A stretch of DNA of 64,000 nt, taken from NCBI RefSeq assembly GCF_015160875.1, contig NZ_CP063374.1, positions 806,001 through 870,000 of the forward strand, in the 5' to 3' direction. The notes beneath the pieces were generated by a model. That model worked only from the letters and a program-made list of their open reading frames with translations. It was not told the origin of the DNA and did no database searches. The stretch comes from Streptomyces chromofuscus (lineage in GTDB: Bacteria > Actinomycetota > Actinomycetes > Streptomycetales > Streptomycetaceae). Made by a program: the position numbers and the translations under genes. Below, in pieces: positions 8,767 to 17,081 of this stretch (position 1 is its first letter; the number at the start of each line of letters is the position of its first letter).

Positions 8767-9942
8767 ATGACGATCGGATTCTCTTGCCGGGTGGCTGTGT
8801 CGACCTGTGGCCTCTGCATGGCCGGTGCCCTCGCGTTCGCGCCCGTCGCGACGGCCGCCCCGACCGGGTCCGACCCCGGCGCACCGGGCGGGCCGCGGGG
8901 AACGGCACCCGTACCGGCCGTGCTGTATCGCGCCGGCACGCACGTGCGGCCACGCCCCGGGGCGCCGGACGTCCCGGACGTCTCCGCCCTGTCCTGGCTG
9001 GTGGCCGACGCCCGCACCGGCGAGGTGCTCGCCGCGCACGACGCGCACCGCAGGCTGCCGCCCGCCAGCACCCTCAAGGCGCTGTTCGCCCTCACGGTGC
9101 TGCCCGGGCTGCCCAGCGGCATCCGGCACCGGGTCACCTACGGCGAGTTGTCGGAGGTCGGCGAGGGCAGCAGCCTGGTCGGCGTCACCGAGGGCGACGC
9201 GTACCGCGTCTCGGACCTGTGGCGCGGGGTCTTCCTCAACTCGGGCAACGACGCCGTGCGCGTGCTGGCCCGGCTCAACGGCGGCTGGGAGGTCACGGCG
9301 CGGCAGATGGAGGCCAAGGCCCGCGAGCTGGGAGCCCGCGACACGCGGGTGAAGTCGCCCGACGGATACGACGCGCAGGGCCAGGTGTCGTCGGCGTACG
9401 ACCTGGCCGTCTTCGGCCGGGAGGGACTGCGCAACGCCGAGTTCGCACGGTACTGCGCCACCCTGGAGGCCAGGTTCCCCGGGGACGGCGACTGGGGCTG
9501 GGACATCCGCAACACCAACCGGCTGCTGACCGGCGACGACGGCGTGGACCGCTACCCCGGCCTGATCGGCGTCAAGAACGGCTACACCAGCGACGCCGGG
9601 CACACCCTCATCGCCGCGGCCCGACGCGACGGGCGCACGCTGGTGGTGTCGGTGATGAACCCTCAGTCGGGCGGCCCGTTCGACGTCTACGAGGAGGCCC
9701 GGTCGCTGCTCGACTGGGGCTTCGGCGCCGCCGGCCAGGTCGACCCGGTCGGCTCGCTGGAGGCCCTGCGCAGCAGGCCCCGCCCGGGCCCGGAGGCCGT
9801 GCCCGCGCGAGTGACCGCGGCGGTCGCGCCGGAGCCCGAGCCAGGCTGGCCGGAGACGGCGGCGATCACGGCGGCCGCCTGTCTGGGCGCGGCGGCCGTC
9901 GCGCTGGTCCTGCGGCTGGAACCCTTCCACATCGAGGACTGA
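8767..9942 (+). CDS. D-alanyl-D-alanine carboxypeptidase (PBP5/DacA type)
   Basis: A 391-residue exported penicillin-binding protein that trims the terminal D-Ala from peptidoglycan stem peptides. Residues 1-35 form a signal peptide ending AATAAP-like (ATAAPTG). Catalytic motifs are in order: STLK (Ser101, Lys104), SGN (Ser159-Asn161) and KNG at 270-272, an accepted variant of KTG. A C-terminal helix (about 360-382, AAITAAACLGAAAVALVL) anchors it in the membrane. The 3' 256 bp overlap the convergent mannosyltransferase gene on the other strand. Confidence 0.9.
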   Translation: MTIGFSCRVAVSTCGLCMAGALAFAPVATAAPTGSDPGAPGGPRGTAPVPAVLYRAGTHVRPRPGAPDVPDVSALSWLVADARTGEVLAAHDAHRRLPPASTLKALFALTVLPGLPSGIRHRVTYGELSEVGEGSSLVGVTEGDAYRVSDLWRGVFLNSGNDAVRVLARLNGGWEVTARQMEAKARELGARDTRVKSPDGYDAQGQVSSAYDLAVFGREGLRNAEFARYCATLEARFPGDGDWGWDIRNTNRLLTGDDGVDRYPGLIGVKNGYTSDAGHTLIAAARRDGRTLVVSVMNPQSGGPFDVYEEARSLLDWGFGAAGQVDPVGSLEALRSRPRPGPEAVPARVTAAVAPEPEPGWPETAAITAAACLGAAAVALVLRLEPFHIED

Positions 9943-11042
9943 CCGACCGGCGTCCCCAGCAGCAGCCCGAGGGTGATCCAGGCGTAGGTGTTGCTGCCGA
10001 GGAAGCCGTCGACGCCGGACGCGTCGTCGAACCAGAGCCACACCACGCTGGTGCACATCACCGCGTACAGCAGGGCCGCGACCCGCTGCTGACCGGCGCG
10101 GACCAGCAGCACGAAGGCCGGCAGCAGCCACACCAGGTGGTGCACCCAGGTGATCGGGCTGACCAGACACGCCGTCAGACCGGTGAGGGCGAACGCGGCG
10201 TACCAGTCGCCGGCCGCCACGGCCCTGCGGGCGCGCCACGCCCACACCCCGAGCACCAGCAGCACCGTGACCGCCCAGACCGCGCGGCTCTCGACGTCCA
10301 GCCGGGCCAGGATGCCCTGCAGGGACTGGTTGGAGACGTAGTCCAGCCGGCCGACGCGGGTGGTGTCCCACATGGCGTGCGTCCAGTAGAAGCGCGACGC
10401 CTCCGGTACCACCACGGCCGCCAGGCCCGTCGCCCCGACGGCCACGCCCGTCGCGACGCCGGCGGCCCGCCGGCGCCGGGCGAGCAGCAGCAGGCCGATG
10501 AAGAGGGCGGGCGTGAGCTTGACGGCCGCCGCGAGACCGATGCCGATGCCGGCCCAGCGGCCCCGCCCGGTGGCGAGCAGCCAGGCGTCCACCAGCACCA
10601 GGGCCAGCAGCAGGACGTTGACCTGCCCGAAGCTGAACGTGTCGCGCAGCGGTTCGTACAGCGCGAGGGCACCGGCGGCCAGGGCGCAGCCGTACCAGCC
10701 GTGGCGGCGCCAGGCCCGGCCGGTCAGCACGCGCATCGACACGGCCAGCGCGGCCAGGTTGAGCAGCAGCGCGATCACGATCGCGGCCCCGATCCCGACC
10801 AGGGCCATCGGCAGCATGGCGACGGCGGCGAACGGCGGGTAGGTGAAGCCGTACATCGTGCCCGGCACCCGGTAGTCGTAGATCCGGCCGCCGTCGTGGA
10901 TCCAGCTGTGGATGGTGCCGTGGTAGACGCGCAGGTCGAACCAGTCGCGCAGGAGCGGCACGGTCGCGGTGAAGACGGTCACGGCGACGGCGAGGGCCAG
11001 GACGGCCAGCAGCCGCCCGCGGTCGGTGCGGGGTGTTCTCAT
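9687..11042 (-). CDS. DUF2029/GT87-type polyprenol-phosphate mannosyltransferase
   Basis: A 451-residue multi-spanning GT-C glycosyltransferase. DWFDLRVYH (about 33-41) carries the catalytic Asp region of GT87 alpha-1,2-mannosyltransferases; SFGQVN and AAVKLTPALF are family signatures, with about ten hydrophobic helices. It starts at an ATG overlapping the upstream gene's TGA (ATGA, 4 bp), so the two are coupled and probably modify one lipoglycan or glycoprotein. Homology ends near TLGLLLGTPVG (about 9945). The last 85 or so residues are low-complexity Ser/Ala/Pro and antisense to the dac gene, so the ancestral stop seems lost. The true 3' end is uncertain. Confidence 0.82.
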   Translation of the reverse strand: MRTPRTDRGRLLAVLALAVAVTVFTATVPLLRDWFDLRVYHGTIHSWIHDGGRIYDYRVPGTMYGFTYPPFAAVAMLPMALVGIGAAIVIALLLNLAALAVSMRVLTGRAWRRHGWYGCALAAGALALYEPLRDTFSFGQVNVLLLALVLVDAWLLATGRGRWAGIGIGLAAAVKLTPALFIGLLLLARRRRAAGVATGVAVGATGLAAVVVPEASRFYWTHAMWDTTRVGRLDYVSNQSLQGILARLDVESRAVWAVTVLLVLGVWAWRARRAVAAGDWYAAFALTGLTACLVSPITWVHHLVWLLPAFVLLVRAGQQRVAALLYAVMCTSVVWLWFDDASGVDGFLGSNTYAWITLGLLLGTPVGQSSMWKGSSRRTSATAAAPRQAAAVIAAVSGQPGSGSGATAAVTRAGTASGPGRGLLRRASSEPTGSTWPAAPKPQSSSDRASS

Positions 11043-12442
11043 GCCGTGCGCCCCAGGACCGGAGCCTGCGCGGCCTGGTGGGCCTGCCACAGCACGACGA
11101 CGGCGAGGACGCCGCCGGAGACCGCCAGCACCAGCTGCCCGAGGCCGGCCGGGCCCCCGCTGGGCAGGACACCGAGCGCGAGCACACAGGTGACCGCCGC
11201 CACCCGGTACCGCACCGAGGTGTTCGGTGCGGCGGCGGCGATGAGGAACAGGCCCCACAGCGCGTACCAGGGCCGGATGGCCGGGCCGAAGGCGGCCACC
11301 GCCGCCAGGCTGAGGCCGAGGGCGTACACCGGGCGCCGGCGCAGCCGCGCCCATATGACGAGCAGCGCCACGGCGGTGATCACCAGGCCGATCATGTGCC
11401 AGACCGGCACGGCGAGCGGGGCCAGGTCGCTGCCGAGCCGCTCCAGCAACGCGGCGGTGGCGCGGCCGAGCAGGCTGGTGAGCGCCCAGTTGTGCGGTGA
11501 GACGGGAGTGTTCAGAGCGGCGATCCATCCGTATCCCGTGCCGGCGACGGCCGTCGCGGCCACGGTCGTGGCGGCCGACGCGGCGACGGTCGTCAGCACT
11601 GCCCGCGCCGCGCTGCGGCCCGCGCGCATCTGCAGGACGACGAGCGCGGCGAGACCGAGCGCGGCGGGCGCCTTGACGAGCGCGGCGAGCGTGACGAGGA
11701 CGGCGCCGAGAACCGGCCAACGGCCCAGCGCCGCGACCAGGCCGACGCCCAGCAGGCCGAGCATCATGGCGTCGTTGTGCGCGCCGGCCACCAGGTGAAG
11801 CAGCACCAGCGGGTTGAGGGCGCCGAGCCACAGGGCGGCAGCCGGGTCGGCGCCGCTGTGCCGGGCCAGGCGGGGCAGCGCGGCCGCCATCAGGGCGACG
11901 CCCAGCAGCGCCAGCAGCCGCATGCCCATGAGGCCGGCGGGCAGGTCGCCCCGGGTCAGGCCGGACAGCGCGGAGGCGGCGGCGAGGAACACCGGCCCGT
12001 AGGGGGCGGCCGTGTGCTGCCACACCGGGGACACCTCCTCGGCGAGGGGGCCGCCGAGCCGGGACGGGCCGTGCGTGTACACGTCGATCCGCGCGTCGAC
12101 CATGGCGCCCTGCGCGAGATAGCTGTAGACGTCCCGGCTGAACAGCGGCGGGGCCAGCAGCAGCGGGGCCGCCCACAAGGCGAGGACCAGCAACAGGGCG
12201 CGCGGCGCGGGCGGTTCGGGGCCGCGCAGCAGCCGGCCGAGCAGCGCCCAGGCGGCTATCAGCAGGACGACGCCGAAGTAGACGCCGACCAGTCCGAGCG
12301 CGGCGCCGGCCGAGGACGGCGACAGCAACTCCCGGACCGGGAGGGCTCCGGCCGTCTCACCACCCAGCGCCAGGAAGGCGGTACCGGCCAGACCGAGCAT
12401 CTGGCAGCGGCGGAGATCGACGGAGGAAGCCATGGCCAACAC
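11039..12442 (-). CDS. MptB-like polyprenol-phosphomannose alpha-1,6-mannosyltransferase
   Basis: A 467-residue GT-C membrane glycosyltransferase with about 12 hydrophobic helices. FSRDVYSYLAQGAMVDARIDVYTHGPSRLG (roughly 100-130) carries the catalytic Asp region and the YxxG-P loop typical of the MptA/MptB family of mycobacterial lipomannan synthesis. HNDAMMLGLLGVGL and LAALVKAPAALGLAALVV are further signatures. The encoded start at 12442 is GTG; an ATG three codons later (12433) is an equally good alternative, neither with a strong ribosome-binding site. The 3' end overlaps the GT87 gene by 4 bp, forming a two-gene operon. Confidence 0.85.
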   Translation of the reverse strand: MLAMASSVDLRRCQMLGLAGTAFLALGGETAGALPVRELLSPSSAGAALGLVGVYFGVVLLIAAWALLGRLLRGPEPPAPRALLLVLALWAAPLLLAPPLFSRDVYSYLAQGAMVDARIDVYTHGPSRLGGPLAEEVSPVWQHTAAPYGPVFLAAASALSGLTRGDLPAGLMGMRLLALLGVALMAAALPRLARHSGADPAAALWLGALNPLVLLHLVAGAHNDAMMLGLLGVGLVAALGRWPVLGAVLVTLAALVKAPAALGLAALVVLQMRAGRSAARAVLTTVAASAATTVAATAVAGTGYGWIAALNTPVSPHNWALTSLLGRATAALLERLGSDLAPLAVPVWHMIGLVITAVALLVIWARLRRRPVYALGLSLAAVAAFGPAIRPWYALWGLFLIAAAAPNTSVRYRVAAVTCVLALGVLPSGGPAGLGQLVLAVSGGVLAVVVLWQAHQAAQAPVLGRTA

Positions 12443-12523
12443 TCGGTCAGCGTGTCAACGCCGGGTGGCCGGAAGGCGACGCGCCACCCTCCGGGGGTTG
12501 ACCTGCGTCTGACCTCCGTGTGA

Positions 12524-13447
12524 TCAGAACACCGACAGTCCGGTGAGCGTCGTGAAACGGTCCAGGGCGGCGACCCCGGCCACCGAGTTGCCGCGTTCGT
12601 CGAGTCCCGGGCTCCACACGCACAACGTGCAGCGTCCCGGCACCACGGCGACGATTCCTCCGCCCACCCCGCTCTTGCCGGGCAGGCCCACCCGATAGGC
12701 GAAGTCGCCCGCCGCGTCGTACGTGCCGCAGGTCAGCATCACGGCGTTGACCTGCTTGGCCTGGCTGCGGCTGAGCAGCCGGGAACCGTCGGCGCGCACG
12801 CCGTGCCGGGCCAGGAAGGCGGTGGCCAGGGCGAGATCGGCGCAGGACGCCCGGATCGAGCACTGCCGGAAGTACTGGTCGAGCAGCAGCGGCACCGGGT
12901 TGTCGATGTTGCCGTAGGAGGCCATGAAGTGGGCCAGTGCGGCGTTGCGGTCGCCGTGCGCCGCTTCGGATGCGGCGACCTCGGGGTCGAGGTCCACCTC
13001 GGGGTTGCCGCTCTCGTCGCGCAGGAACCGCAGCAGTGTGCCCGCCGCGTCGCCGGTACGGGTCTGGAGGCGGTCGGTGACGACCAGCGCACCGGCGTTG
13101 ATGAACGGATTGCGCGGAATGCCGTTCTCGTACTCCAGCTGCACCAGGGAGTTGAAGGGGTTGCCGGAGGGCTCGCGGCCGACGTGCTCCCAGAGCTCGT
13201 CGCCCTCGCGGGCCAGGTCGAGGGCGAGGGTGAAGACCTTGGTGACGGACTGGGTGGAGAACGGCTCGCGCCACTCCCCCACCCCGTACACCGTGCCGTC
13301 GAGTTCCGCGACGGCCATGCCGAAGCGGCGCGGGTCGCAGGCGGCCAGTGCCGGGATGTGGTCGGCGGGGCGTCCTCGGCCGGGGGTGTGCTCGACTACC
13401 TCGGCGATGCGCTCCAGGACCGGTTGGAAGCTCAGCGACGACGTCAT
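12524..13447 (-). CDS. glsA: Glutaminase (serine-dependent, GlsA family)
   Basis: A 307-residue glutaminase converting glutamine to glutamate and ammonia, the usual family length. The beta-lactamase-fold motifs are clear: STQSVTK (catalytic Ser and Lys) near residue 68, ENGIPRNPFINAGAL with the substrate-binding Asn, MASYGNIDNPV, and GLPGKSGVGGGIVAVVPG, the Gly-rich loop before the end. The ATG at 13447 (MTSSLSFQ) is preferred to a longer in-frame start because relatives begin there. It lies beside asparaginase on the same strand, suggesting an amide-nitrogen scavenging locus. Confidence 0.93.
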   Translation of the reverse strand: MTSSLSFQPVLERIAEVVEHTPGRGRPADHIPALAACDPRRFGMAVAELDGTVYGVGEWREPFSTQSVTKVFTLALDLAREGDELWEHVGREPSGNPFNSLVQLEYENGIPRNPFINAGALVVTDRLQTRTGDAAGTLLRFLRDESGNPEVDLDPEVAASEAAHGDRNAALAHFMASYGNIDNPVPLLLDQYFRQCSIRASCADLALATAFLARHGVRADGSRLLSRSQAKQVNAVMLTCGTYDAAGDFAYRVGLPGKSGVGGGIVAVVPGRCTLCVWSPGLDERGNSVAGVAALDRFTTLTGLSVF

Positions 13448-13511
13448 GATCACCAGTGTGCCTCCGGTCCGGTCCCGGCGCGCGCCCTTCGGACCGGCCA
13501 TCGGCTGCGCG

Positions 13512-14621
13512 CTACACGCAGGACAGCAGAGGAACCGGGTCCAGCGCCCGAACCGCCCGCACGCACCCCACCGGCCGTCCGCCGCCGAGCAGCGGCTCGC
13601 CCGCGAACGCGGTGAGCAGCGCCGGGTCGACCCCGGCGCGGGCCAGCGCGGCGGCGGCGACCGGGACGCGAGCCCGACTCGCCCCGTCGGCGATCTTCAC
13701 GGCGATCGCCCGGCCGTCGGGCAGCGCGGCGACCTGAACGCCCTCGAAGCCGTCCTTGGCGAGCAGCCCCGGCACGGCCCGCATCAGCGCGGCCACGTCC
13801 CGGCCCGACCCGGAGGCCATCTCGGCGTGCTCCCGCATCGCGTCGGCGACGCGCGCCTCGGGGGTGCCGGGCGCGGCGGTGACGATCCGGGCAGTGGCGC
13901 GGGCGAGGCCGTGCAGGGAGACGGAGAACAGCGGCGCGCCGCAGCCGTCGACGGTCACGTGGGCGACGCGCTGCCCGGTGAGGTCCTCGACGGCCTCGGC
14001 GATCGCCTGCTGGAGGGGGTGCGCCGGGTCGAGGTGGTCGTCGAGGGACCAGCCGTTGAGCTTGGCCGTGCAGAGCATGGCGGCGTGCTTGCCGGAGCAG
14101 TTCTGCGCCGGCCGGGAGGGCGTCCGGCCCTCGCGCACCCAGGCGTCCCGGACGACCGGGTCGAGCGGCAGGTCGGGGACATTGCGCAGGTCGCTCTCGG
14201 AGAGCCCGGCGATCTCGAGGATGCGGCGGGTGCCGGCGAGGTGGCGTTCCTCGCCGGAGTGGCTGGCGGCGGCGAGGGACAGCAGCTCGCCGTCGAGCGC
14301 CAGCCCGGCGCGCACCATGGCCACGGCCTGCAGCGGCTTGAGCGCCGAGCGCGGGTAGAACGCCGCCTCGATGTCGCCGAGCTGGAAGGCGACCTCGCCG
14401 TCCGCGTCGAGGACGACGACGGAGCCGTAGTGGACGCCTTCGACGATCCCGGCGCGTATCAGGTGGGCCACGGGGGCGTGGAGGGGCTCACGGACGGGGG
14501 GTGCGTCCGCGACGGAGCTGCTGTGGATCACTGCCTGGCTCGCTGAGGGGTCGGGGTGGACCGCTGCGCGGGTCACGCGTCGGGTCCGGGGGTCGGTGGG
14601 GTGGGAGGGCCGCCGGCTCAC
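13512..14621 (-). CDS. L-asparaginase II-family protein (thermolabile asparaginase)
   Basis: A 369-residue protein of the asparaginase family distinct from the EcAI/II fold, related to rhizobial inducible asparaginases and serine-dependent in fold. Motifs: YPRSALKPLQ with the proposed Ser/Lys pair, AASHSGEERH, QNCSGKHAAML (metal-binding Cys and Lys) and TVDGCGAPLFSVSL. It hydrolyses asparagine to aspartate and ammonia. The GTG start at 14621 overlaps the regulator's stop (GTGA), so the pair is coupled; about 35 N-terminal residues before VREPLHAPVAHL are poorly conserved. Control by the FadR-type repressor is likely. Confidence 0.85.
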   Translation of the reverse strand: MSRRPSHPTDPRTRRVTRAAVHPDPSASQAVIHSSSVADAPPVREPLHAPVAHLIRAGIVEGVHYGSVVVLDADGEVAFQLGDIEAAFYPRSALKPLQAVAMVRAGLALDGELLSLAAASHSGEERHLAGTRRILEIAGLSESDLRNVPDLPLDPVVRDAWVREGRTPSRPAQNCSGKHAAMLCTAKLNGWSLDDHLDPAHPLQQAIAEAVEDLTGQRVAHVTVDGCGAPLFSVSLHGLARATARIVTAAPGTPEARVADAMREHAEMASGSGRDVAALMRAVPGLLAKDGFEGVQVAALPDGRAIAVKIADGASRARVPVAAAALARAGVDPALLTAFAGEPLLGGGRPVGCVRAVRALDPVPLLSCV

Positions 14622-15349
14622 GTCTGCGGTCCGCCGTCGACGGCGTCGGCCCTGGGCGCGCGGCGCACGATGTCGGTGAGGCTGGTCTCGACGCGGTCGA
14701 GGTGGTGGGACATGGCCTCGGTCGCGTCCCGCTCGGACCCGTCGATCAGCGCCTCGACGATGGCGCGGTGCTCCCGGTTGGACTGCTCACGCCGTCCGCC
14801 CAGCTCGTTCAGGAACGCCGACTGGCGGGCCAGCGCGTCCCGGATCTCCTCGATGACCCGGCGGAACACCGGGTTCTGGGCGGCCTCCGCCACGGCCAGG
14901 TGGAAGAGGGTGTCCATCGCGACCCACGCGGTGGTGTCCGTCTCCCGTTCCATGCGCTCCAGCAGGTGGGCGAGGTGGTCCAGGTTCTCGGGGGTGCGGC
15001 GCAGCGCCGCGTAGCCCGCGACCGGGATCTCGACGTGGCGGCGCACCTCCAGCAGGTCGCTGGCCGAGTAGTCGCCGAAGGTGGGGTCCTCGACGCTGCT
15101 GGCGACGACGAAGGTGCCTTTGCCGGTCTTGGCCACCGTCAGCCCCATCGTCTGCAGGGCGCGCAGGGCCTCCCGCAGCACGGGCCGGGAGACCTCGAGC
15201 GTGCGGCAGAGCTCCGCCTCGGAGGGCAGTTTGTCGCCGATCGCGTAGTCGCCGCGCTCAATGGCGCCGCGGAGGTGGGCCAGCACCGCTTCCATCGCGC
15301 TGACGCGCCGCGGGCCCGCTCCACCTGTCTGGCTGTCTGACAGGTTCAC
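14618..15349 (-). CDS. FadR-subfamily GntR regulator, probable repressor of asparaginase
   Basis: A 243-residue regulator. The winged helix spans about residues 19-85 (GDKLPSEAELCRTLEVSRP then LREALRALQTMGL). The all-helical FCD ligand domain (from about 100) includes metal-binding-type His positions in LFHLAVAEAAQNPVF and HHLDRVETS. Start chosen as the GTG at 15349, giving the family-like VNLSDSQTG; an ATG at 15295 is possible. A perfect CTGTCTGACAG palindrome (15333-15343) overlaps the first codons, suggesting autorepression. GTGA overlap with asparaginase implies a two-gene unit. Confidence 0.87.
   Translation of the reverse strand: MNLSDSQTGGAGPRRVSAMEAVLAHLRGAIERGDYAIGDKLPSEAELCRTLEVSRPVLREALRALQTMGLTVAKTGKGTFVVASSVEDPTFGDYSASDLLEVRRHVEIPVAGYAALRRTPENLDHLAHLLERMERETDTTAWVAMDTLFHLAVAEAAQNPVFRRVIEEIRDALARQSAFLNELGGRREQSNREHRAIVEALIDGSERDATEAMSHHLDRVETSLTDIVRRAPRADAVDGGPQT
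15323..15345 (-). promoter_or_regulatory. Putative FadR-type operator
   Basis: ACCTGTC (15323-15329) and GACAGGT (15339-15345) form an inverted repeat around an inner palindrome CTGTCTGACAG (15333-15343). FadR/GntR operators are short palindromes of this type. It sits at the very 5' end of the regulator gene, so a bound repressor would block initiation. Confidence 0.5.
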
Positions 15350-15545
15350 GGGGAGATATTCCGGCCGGCGGGACGGAGGTGTCAAGCGGACCGGGGCGGC
15401 CCAGGTACGGGAAACCCCGCTCCGGCAGGGGGCGGGCGGCACCCCCACCCCGGGGGCGGACGGCATTCCGCCGCCGGAAAGCGGTTCCGATACTGAACCG
15501 CATGGCCAATCCCATGGTGCTCACGGATAACTCGTCCATGCGCCG

Positions 15546-15695
15546 GCACTCGGCAGGGCCCAGGTCATCACCGAGCGGTACTGCGCCGACCTGGGCATCC
15601 CCTACCACCGGACCGGGCTGCTCGCCTCGCACCGGGAGGCACTGCGCCACCTGCGGAGCGTCGGGGAGCCGCTGCGACGCGACGCGGGCGACTGA
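15546..15695 (+). pseudogene. C-terminal remnant of a fatty acid desaturase
   Basis: About 49 codons (LGRAQVITERYCADLGIPYH then RTGLLASHREALRHLRSVG, GEPLRRDAGD, stop 15693-15695) match the C-terminus of actinobacterial acyl-lipid or acyl-CoA desaturases, which end YCxxxGIPYxETGLxxS...ALRHLxxVGxPLR. The histidine boxes and membrane helices are absent upstream, and the frame has no start, so only the last few percent of the gene remains. Identification is from memory of the family terminus. Confidence 0.5.
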
Positions 15696-15710
15696 GTCGA
15701 CGCGGTTCCA

Positions 15711-16085
15711 CTACGCCCAGACGGCCTCGGCCGTCGCCACCCCCACGAAGGCAGCGCCGAGGCCCGCGCCCACGCTCCCCACGACGTTGACGGCGGCGTA
15801 GAGACCGGCCCCGGTCTCGGCCAGCCGCAGGGTCTCGTAGGAGAAGGTCGAGTACGTCGTCAGGGCCCCGCACAGGCCGGTGCCGAGCAGCAGTTGGAGG
15901 TGCGAGCCCGCCGCCCCCGCCGCTGCCGCACCGGCCAGCAGGCCGAGGACCGCGCAGCCGACGACGTTGACCACGAAGGTGCCCCACGGGAAGACGGAGT
16001 CGTGCCGGGACTGCACCGCCCGGTCGGTCAGGTAGCGGAGCGGGGCGCCGATCACGGCGCCCGCGACGACCAGCAGCCAGTTCAC
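15711..16085 (-). CDS. crcB: CrcB/Fluc fluoride channel subunit
   Basis: A 124-residue four-helix protein of the CrcB (Fluc) family, which exports fluoride as an antiparallel dimer. The signature GAPLRYL (N-terminal helix), [12 protein letters not shown] with the pore Asn, [18 protein letters not shown] (helix-3 break with the Phe box) and a Gly-rich last helix are present. The GTG start overlaps the upstream DUF190 stop by 4 bp. Two CrcB copies are adjacent, consistent with a heterodimeric, dual-topology-derived channel. Confidence 0.92.
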   Translation of the reverse strand: MNWLLVVAGAVIGAPLRYLTDRAVQSRHDSVFPWGTFVVNVVGCAVLGLLAGAAAAGAAGSHLQLLLGTGLCGALTTYSTFSYETLRLAETGAGLYAAVNVVGSVGAGLGAAFVGVATAEAVWA

Positions 16086-16459
16086 GACGGCTCCTCCTCC
16101 GTGTCCGCTCCGCCCCGGCCGCCCTCCCGGCCGACGTACCTGATGACCTCGCAGTCGTCGAGGATCACGAGCCCTTCGGTGACCAGCTCGTCCAGCTGCG
16201 GCAGGAAGGCCCGGACGCGCTCCTCGGTGTCGACGACGACGACGGCCACCGGCAGGTTCTCGCTCAGCGACAGCAGCCGGGAGGTGTGGATCAGGGACGA
16301 GGCACCGAAGCCCTCGACCCCCGCGAAGACGCTGGCGCCGGCGAGCCCCGCGGCGCGGGCCCGGTGCACGATCTCGGAGTACAGGGGCCTGTGGTGCCAG
16401 GTGTCGTTCTCTCCGACGAAGACGGTCACGCGCGTGGCGTTGCCGGTCAGCCGGGTCAT
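16082..16459 (-). CDS. DUF190 (PII-like fold) protein linked to CrcB
   Basis: A 125-residue DUF190 protein: [42 protein letters not shown] is the family core (beta-alpha-beta with a nucleotide-pocket-like loop), then [23 protein letters not shown] and a C-terminal [13 protein letters not shown] strand. DUF190 folds like PII signalling proteins and is often fused to or neighbours crcB. It overlaps the genes on both sides by 4 bp, so the three are one coupled unit and it may gate or sense for the channel; that role is inference. Confidence 0.88.
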   Translation of the reverse strand: MTRLTGNATRVTVFVGENDTWHHRPLYSEIVHRARAAGLAGASVFAGVEGFGASSLIHTSRLLSLSENLPVAVVVVDTEERVRAFLPQLDELVTEGLVILDDCEVIRYVGREGGRGGADTEEEPS

Positions 16460-16917
16460 CGCTGCCTCCAGGTGAAGAAACGGCGGGTCGCGGTCGCGCC
16501 GAGCCACACCGCGGCGAGCGCCGCCGACACGGTCGCCGCCAGATACGCCAGGGCGGTGCGCGGGTGGCCGCCGTCGACCAGCCGCTGGATGTCGACGGCG
16601 TACGTCGAGAAGGTCGTGAAGCCACCGAGGACGCCCGTGCCCAAGAACGGGCGGACGAGGCGGTGGGCGACCCGAACGTCGGTGATGAGCACCATGAGCA
16701 CGCCGATGAGGGCGCAGCCGACGACATTGACCCAGAAGGTCGCCCAGGGGAACCCGCCGGTCCGCTCGGGCCACCACAGGCCGGCCGCGTACCGGGCCGT
16801 CGCGCCGATCGCTCCCCCGACGGCCACCACCGCGACGACGGGAACCTGGCCGCGCCAGTCGCGCCGCCGCGGGCGACGGGTGCCCGCGGAGAGGCTCTCG
16901 GTCTCCGGGGATGTCAT
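16456..16917 (-). CDS. crcB: CrcB/Fluc fluoride channel subunit, second copy
   Basis: A 153-residue CrcB protein with a 35-residue basic N-terminal extension, then [30 protein letters not shown] (pore Asn) and [18 protein letters not shown], the helix-3 break. It is first in the three-gene operon and overlaps DUF190 by ATGA. Differences from the downstream copy in the helix-3 motif ([10 protein letters not shown] versus [10 protein letters not shown]) fit a heterodimeric pair. The start at 16917 gives MTSPETES; a longer in-frame start would remove the leader hairpin from the untranslated region. Confidence 0.9.
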   Translation of the reverse strand: MTSPETESLSAGTRRPRRRDWRGQVPVVAVVAVGGAIGATARYAAGLWWPERTGGFPWATFWVNVVGCALIGVLMVLITDVRVAHRLVRPFLGTGVLGGFTTFSTYAVDIQRLVDGGHPRTALAYLAATVSAALAAVWLGATATRRFFTWRQR

Positions 16918-16929
16918 GACGGCATGTCT

Positions 16930-16976
16930 CCTACTCGCCGGGGCCCTCACCGCGGGCGCCTGTCGTCGCGAGTAGG
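16930..16976 (-). promoter_or_regulatory. Inverted repeat in the crcB operon leader
   Basis: CCTACTCGC (16930-16938) and GCGAGTAGG (16968-16976) form a perfect 9-bp stem with a 29-nt GC-rich loop, ending 12 bp before the crcB start. It may be an mRNA leader structure or a repressor site. It does not match the crcB fluoride riboswitch consensus as I know it. Confidence 0.45.
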
Positions 16977-17081
16977 GACCGGTGGCGGCACCGACGCCGC
17001 GGTTCGGGTACGGCGGGCCCCACCGCCGCGCCGCGCGGGTACGCGGCCGCACGCCAGGTTAACTCCGGGTCCGCGGCCCCG

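Noticed and set aside
10000-11800. Very long plus-strand open frame across the mannosyltransferase genes
   Set aside because: It is the antisense shadow of two clear membrane glycosyltransferases and is low-complexity Arg/Gly/Gln-rich.
16918-17060. Fluoride riboswitch before crcB
   Set aside because: The leader has a 9-bp stem but lacks the conserved GGNGAUGG...GACNCCUAC elements of the crcB motif.
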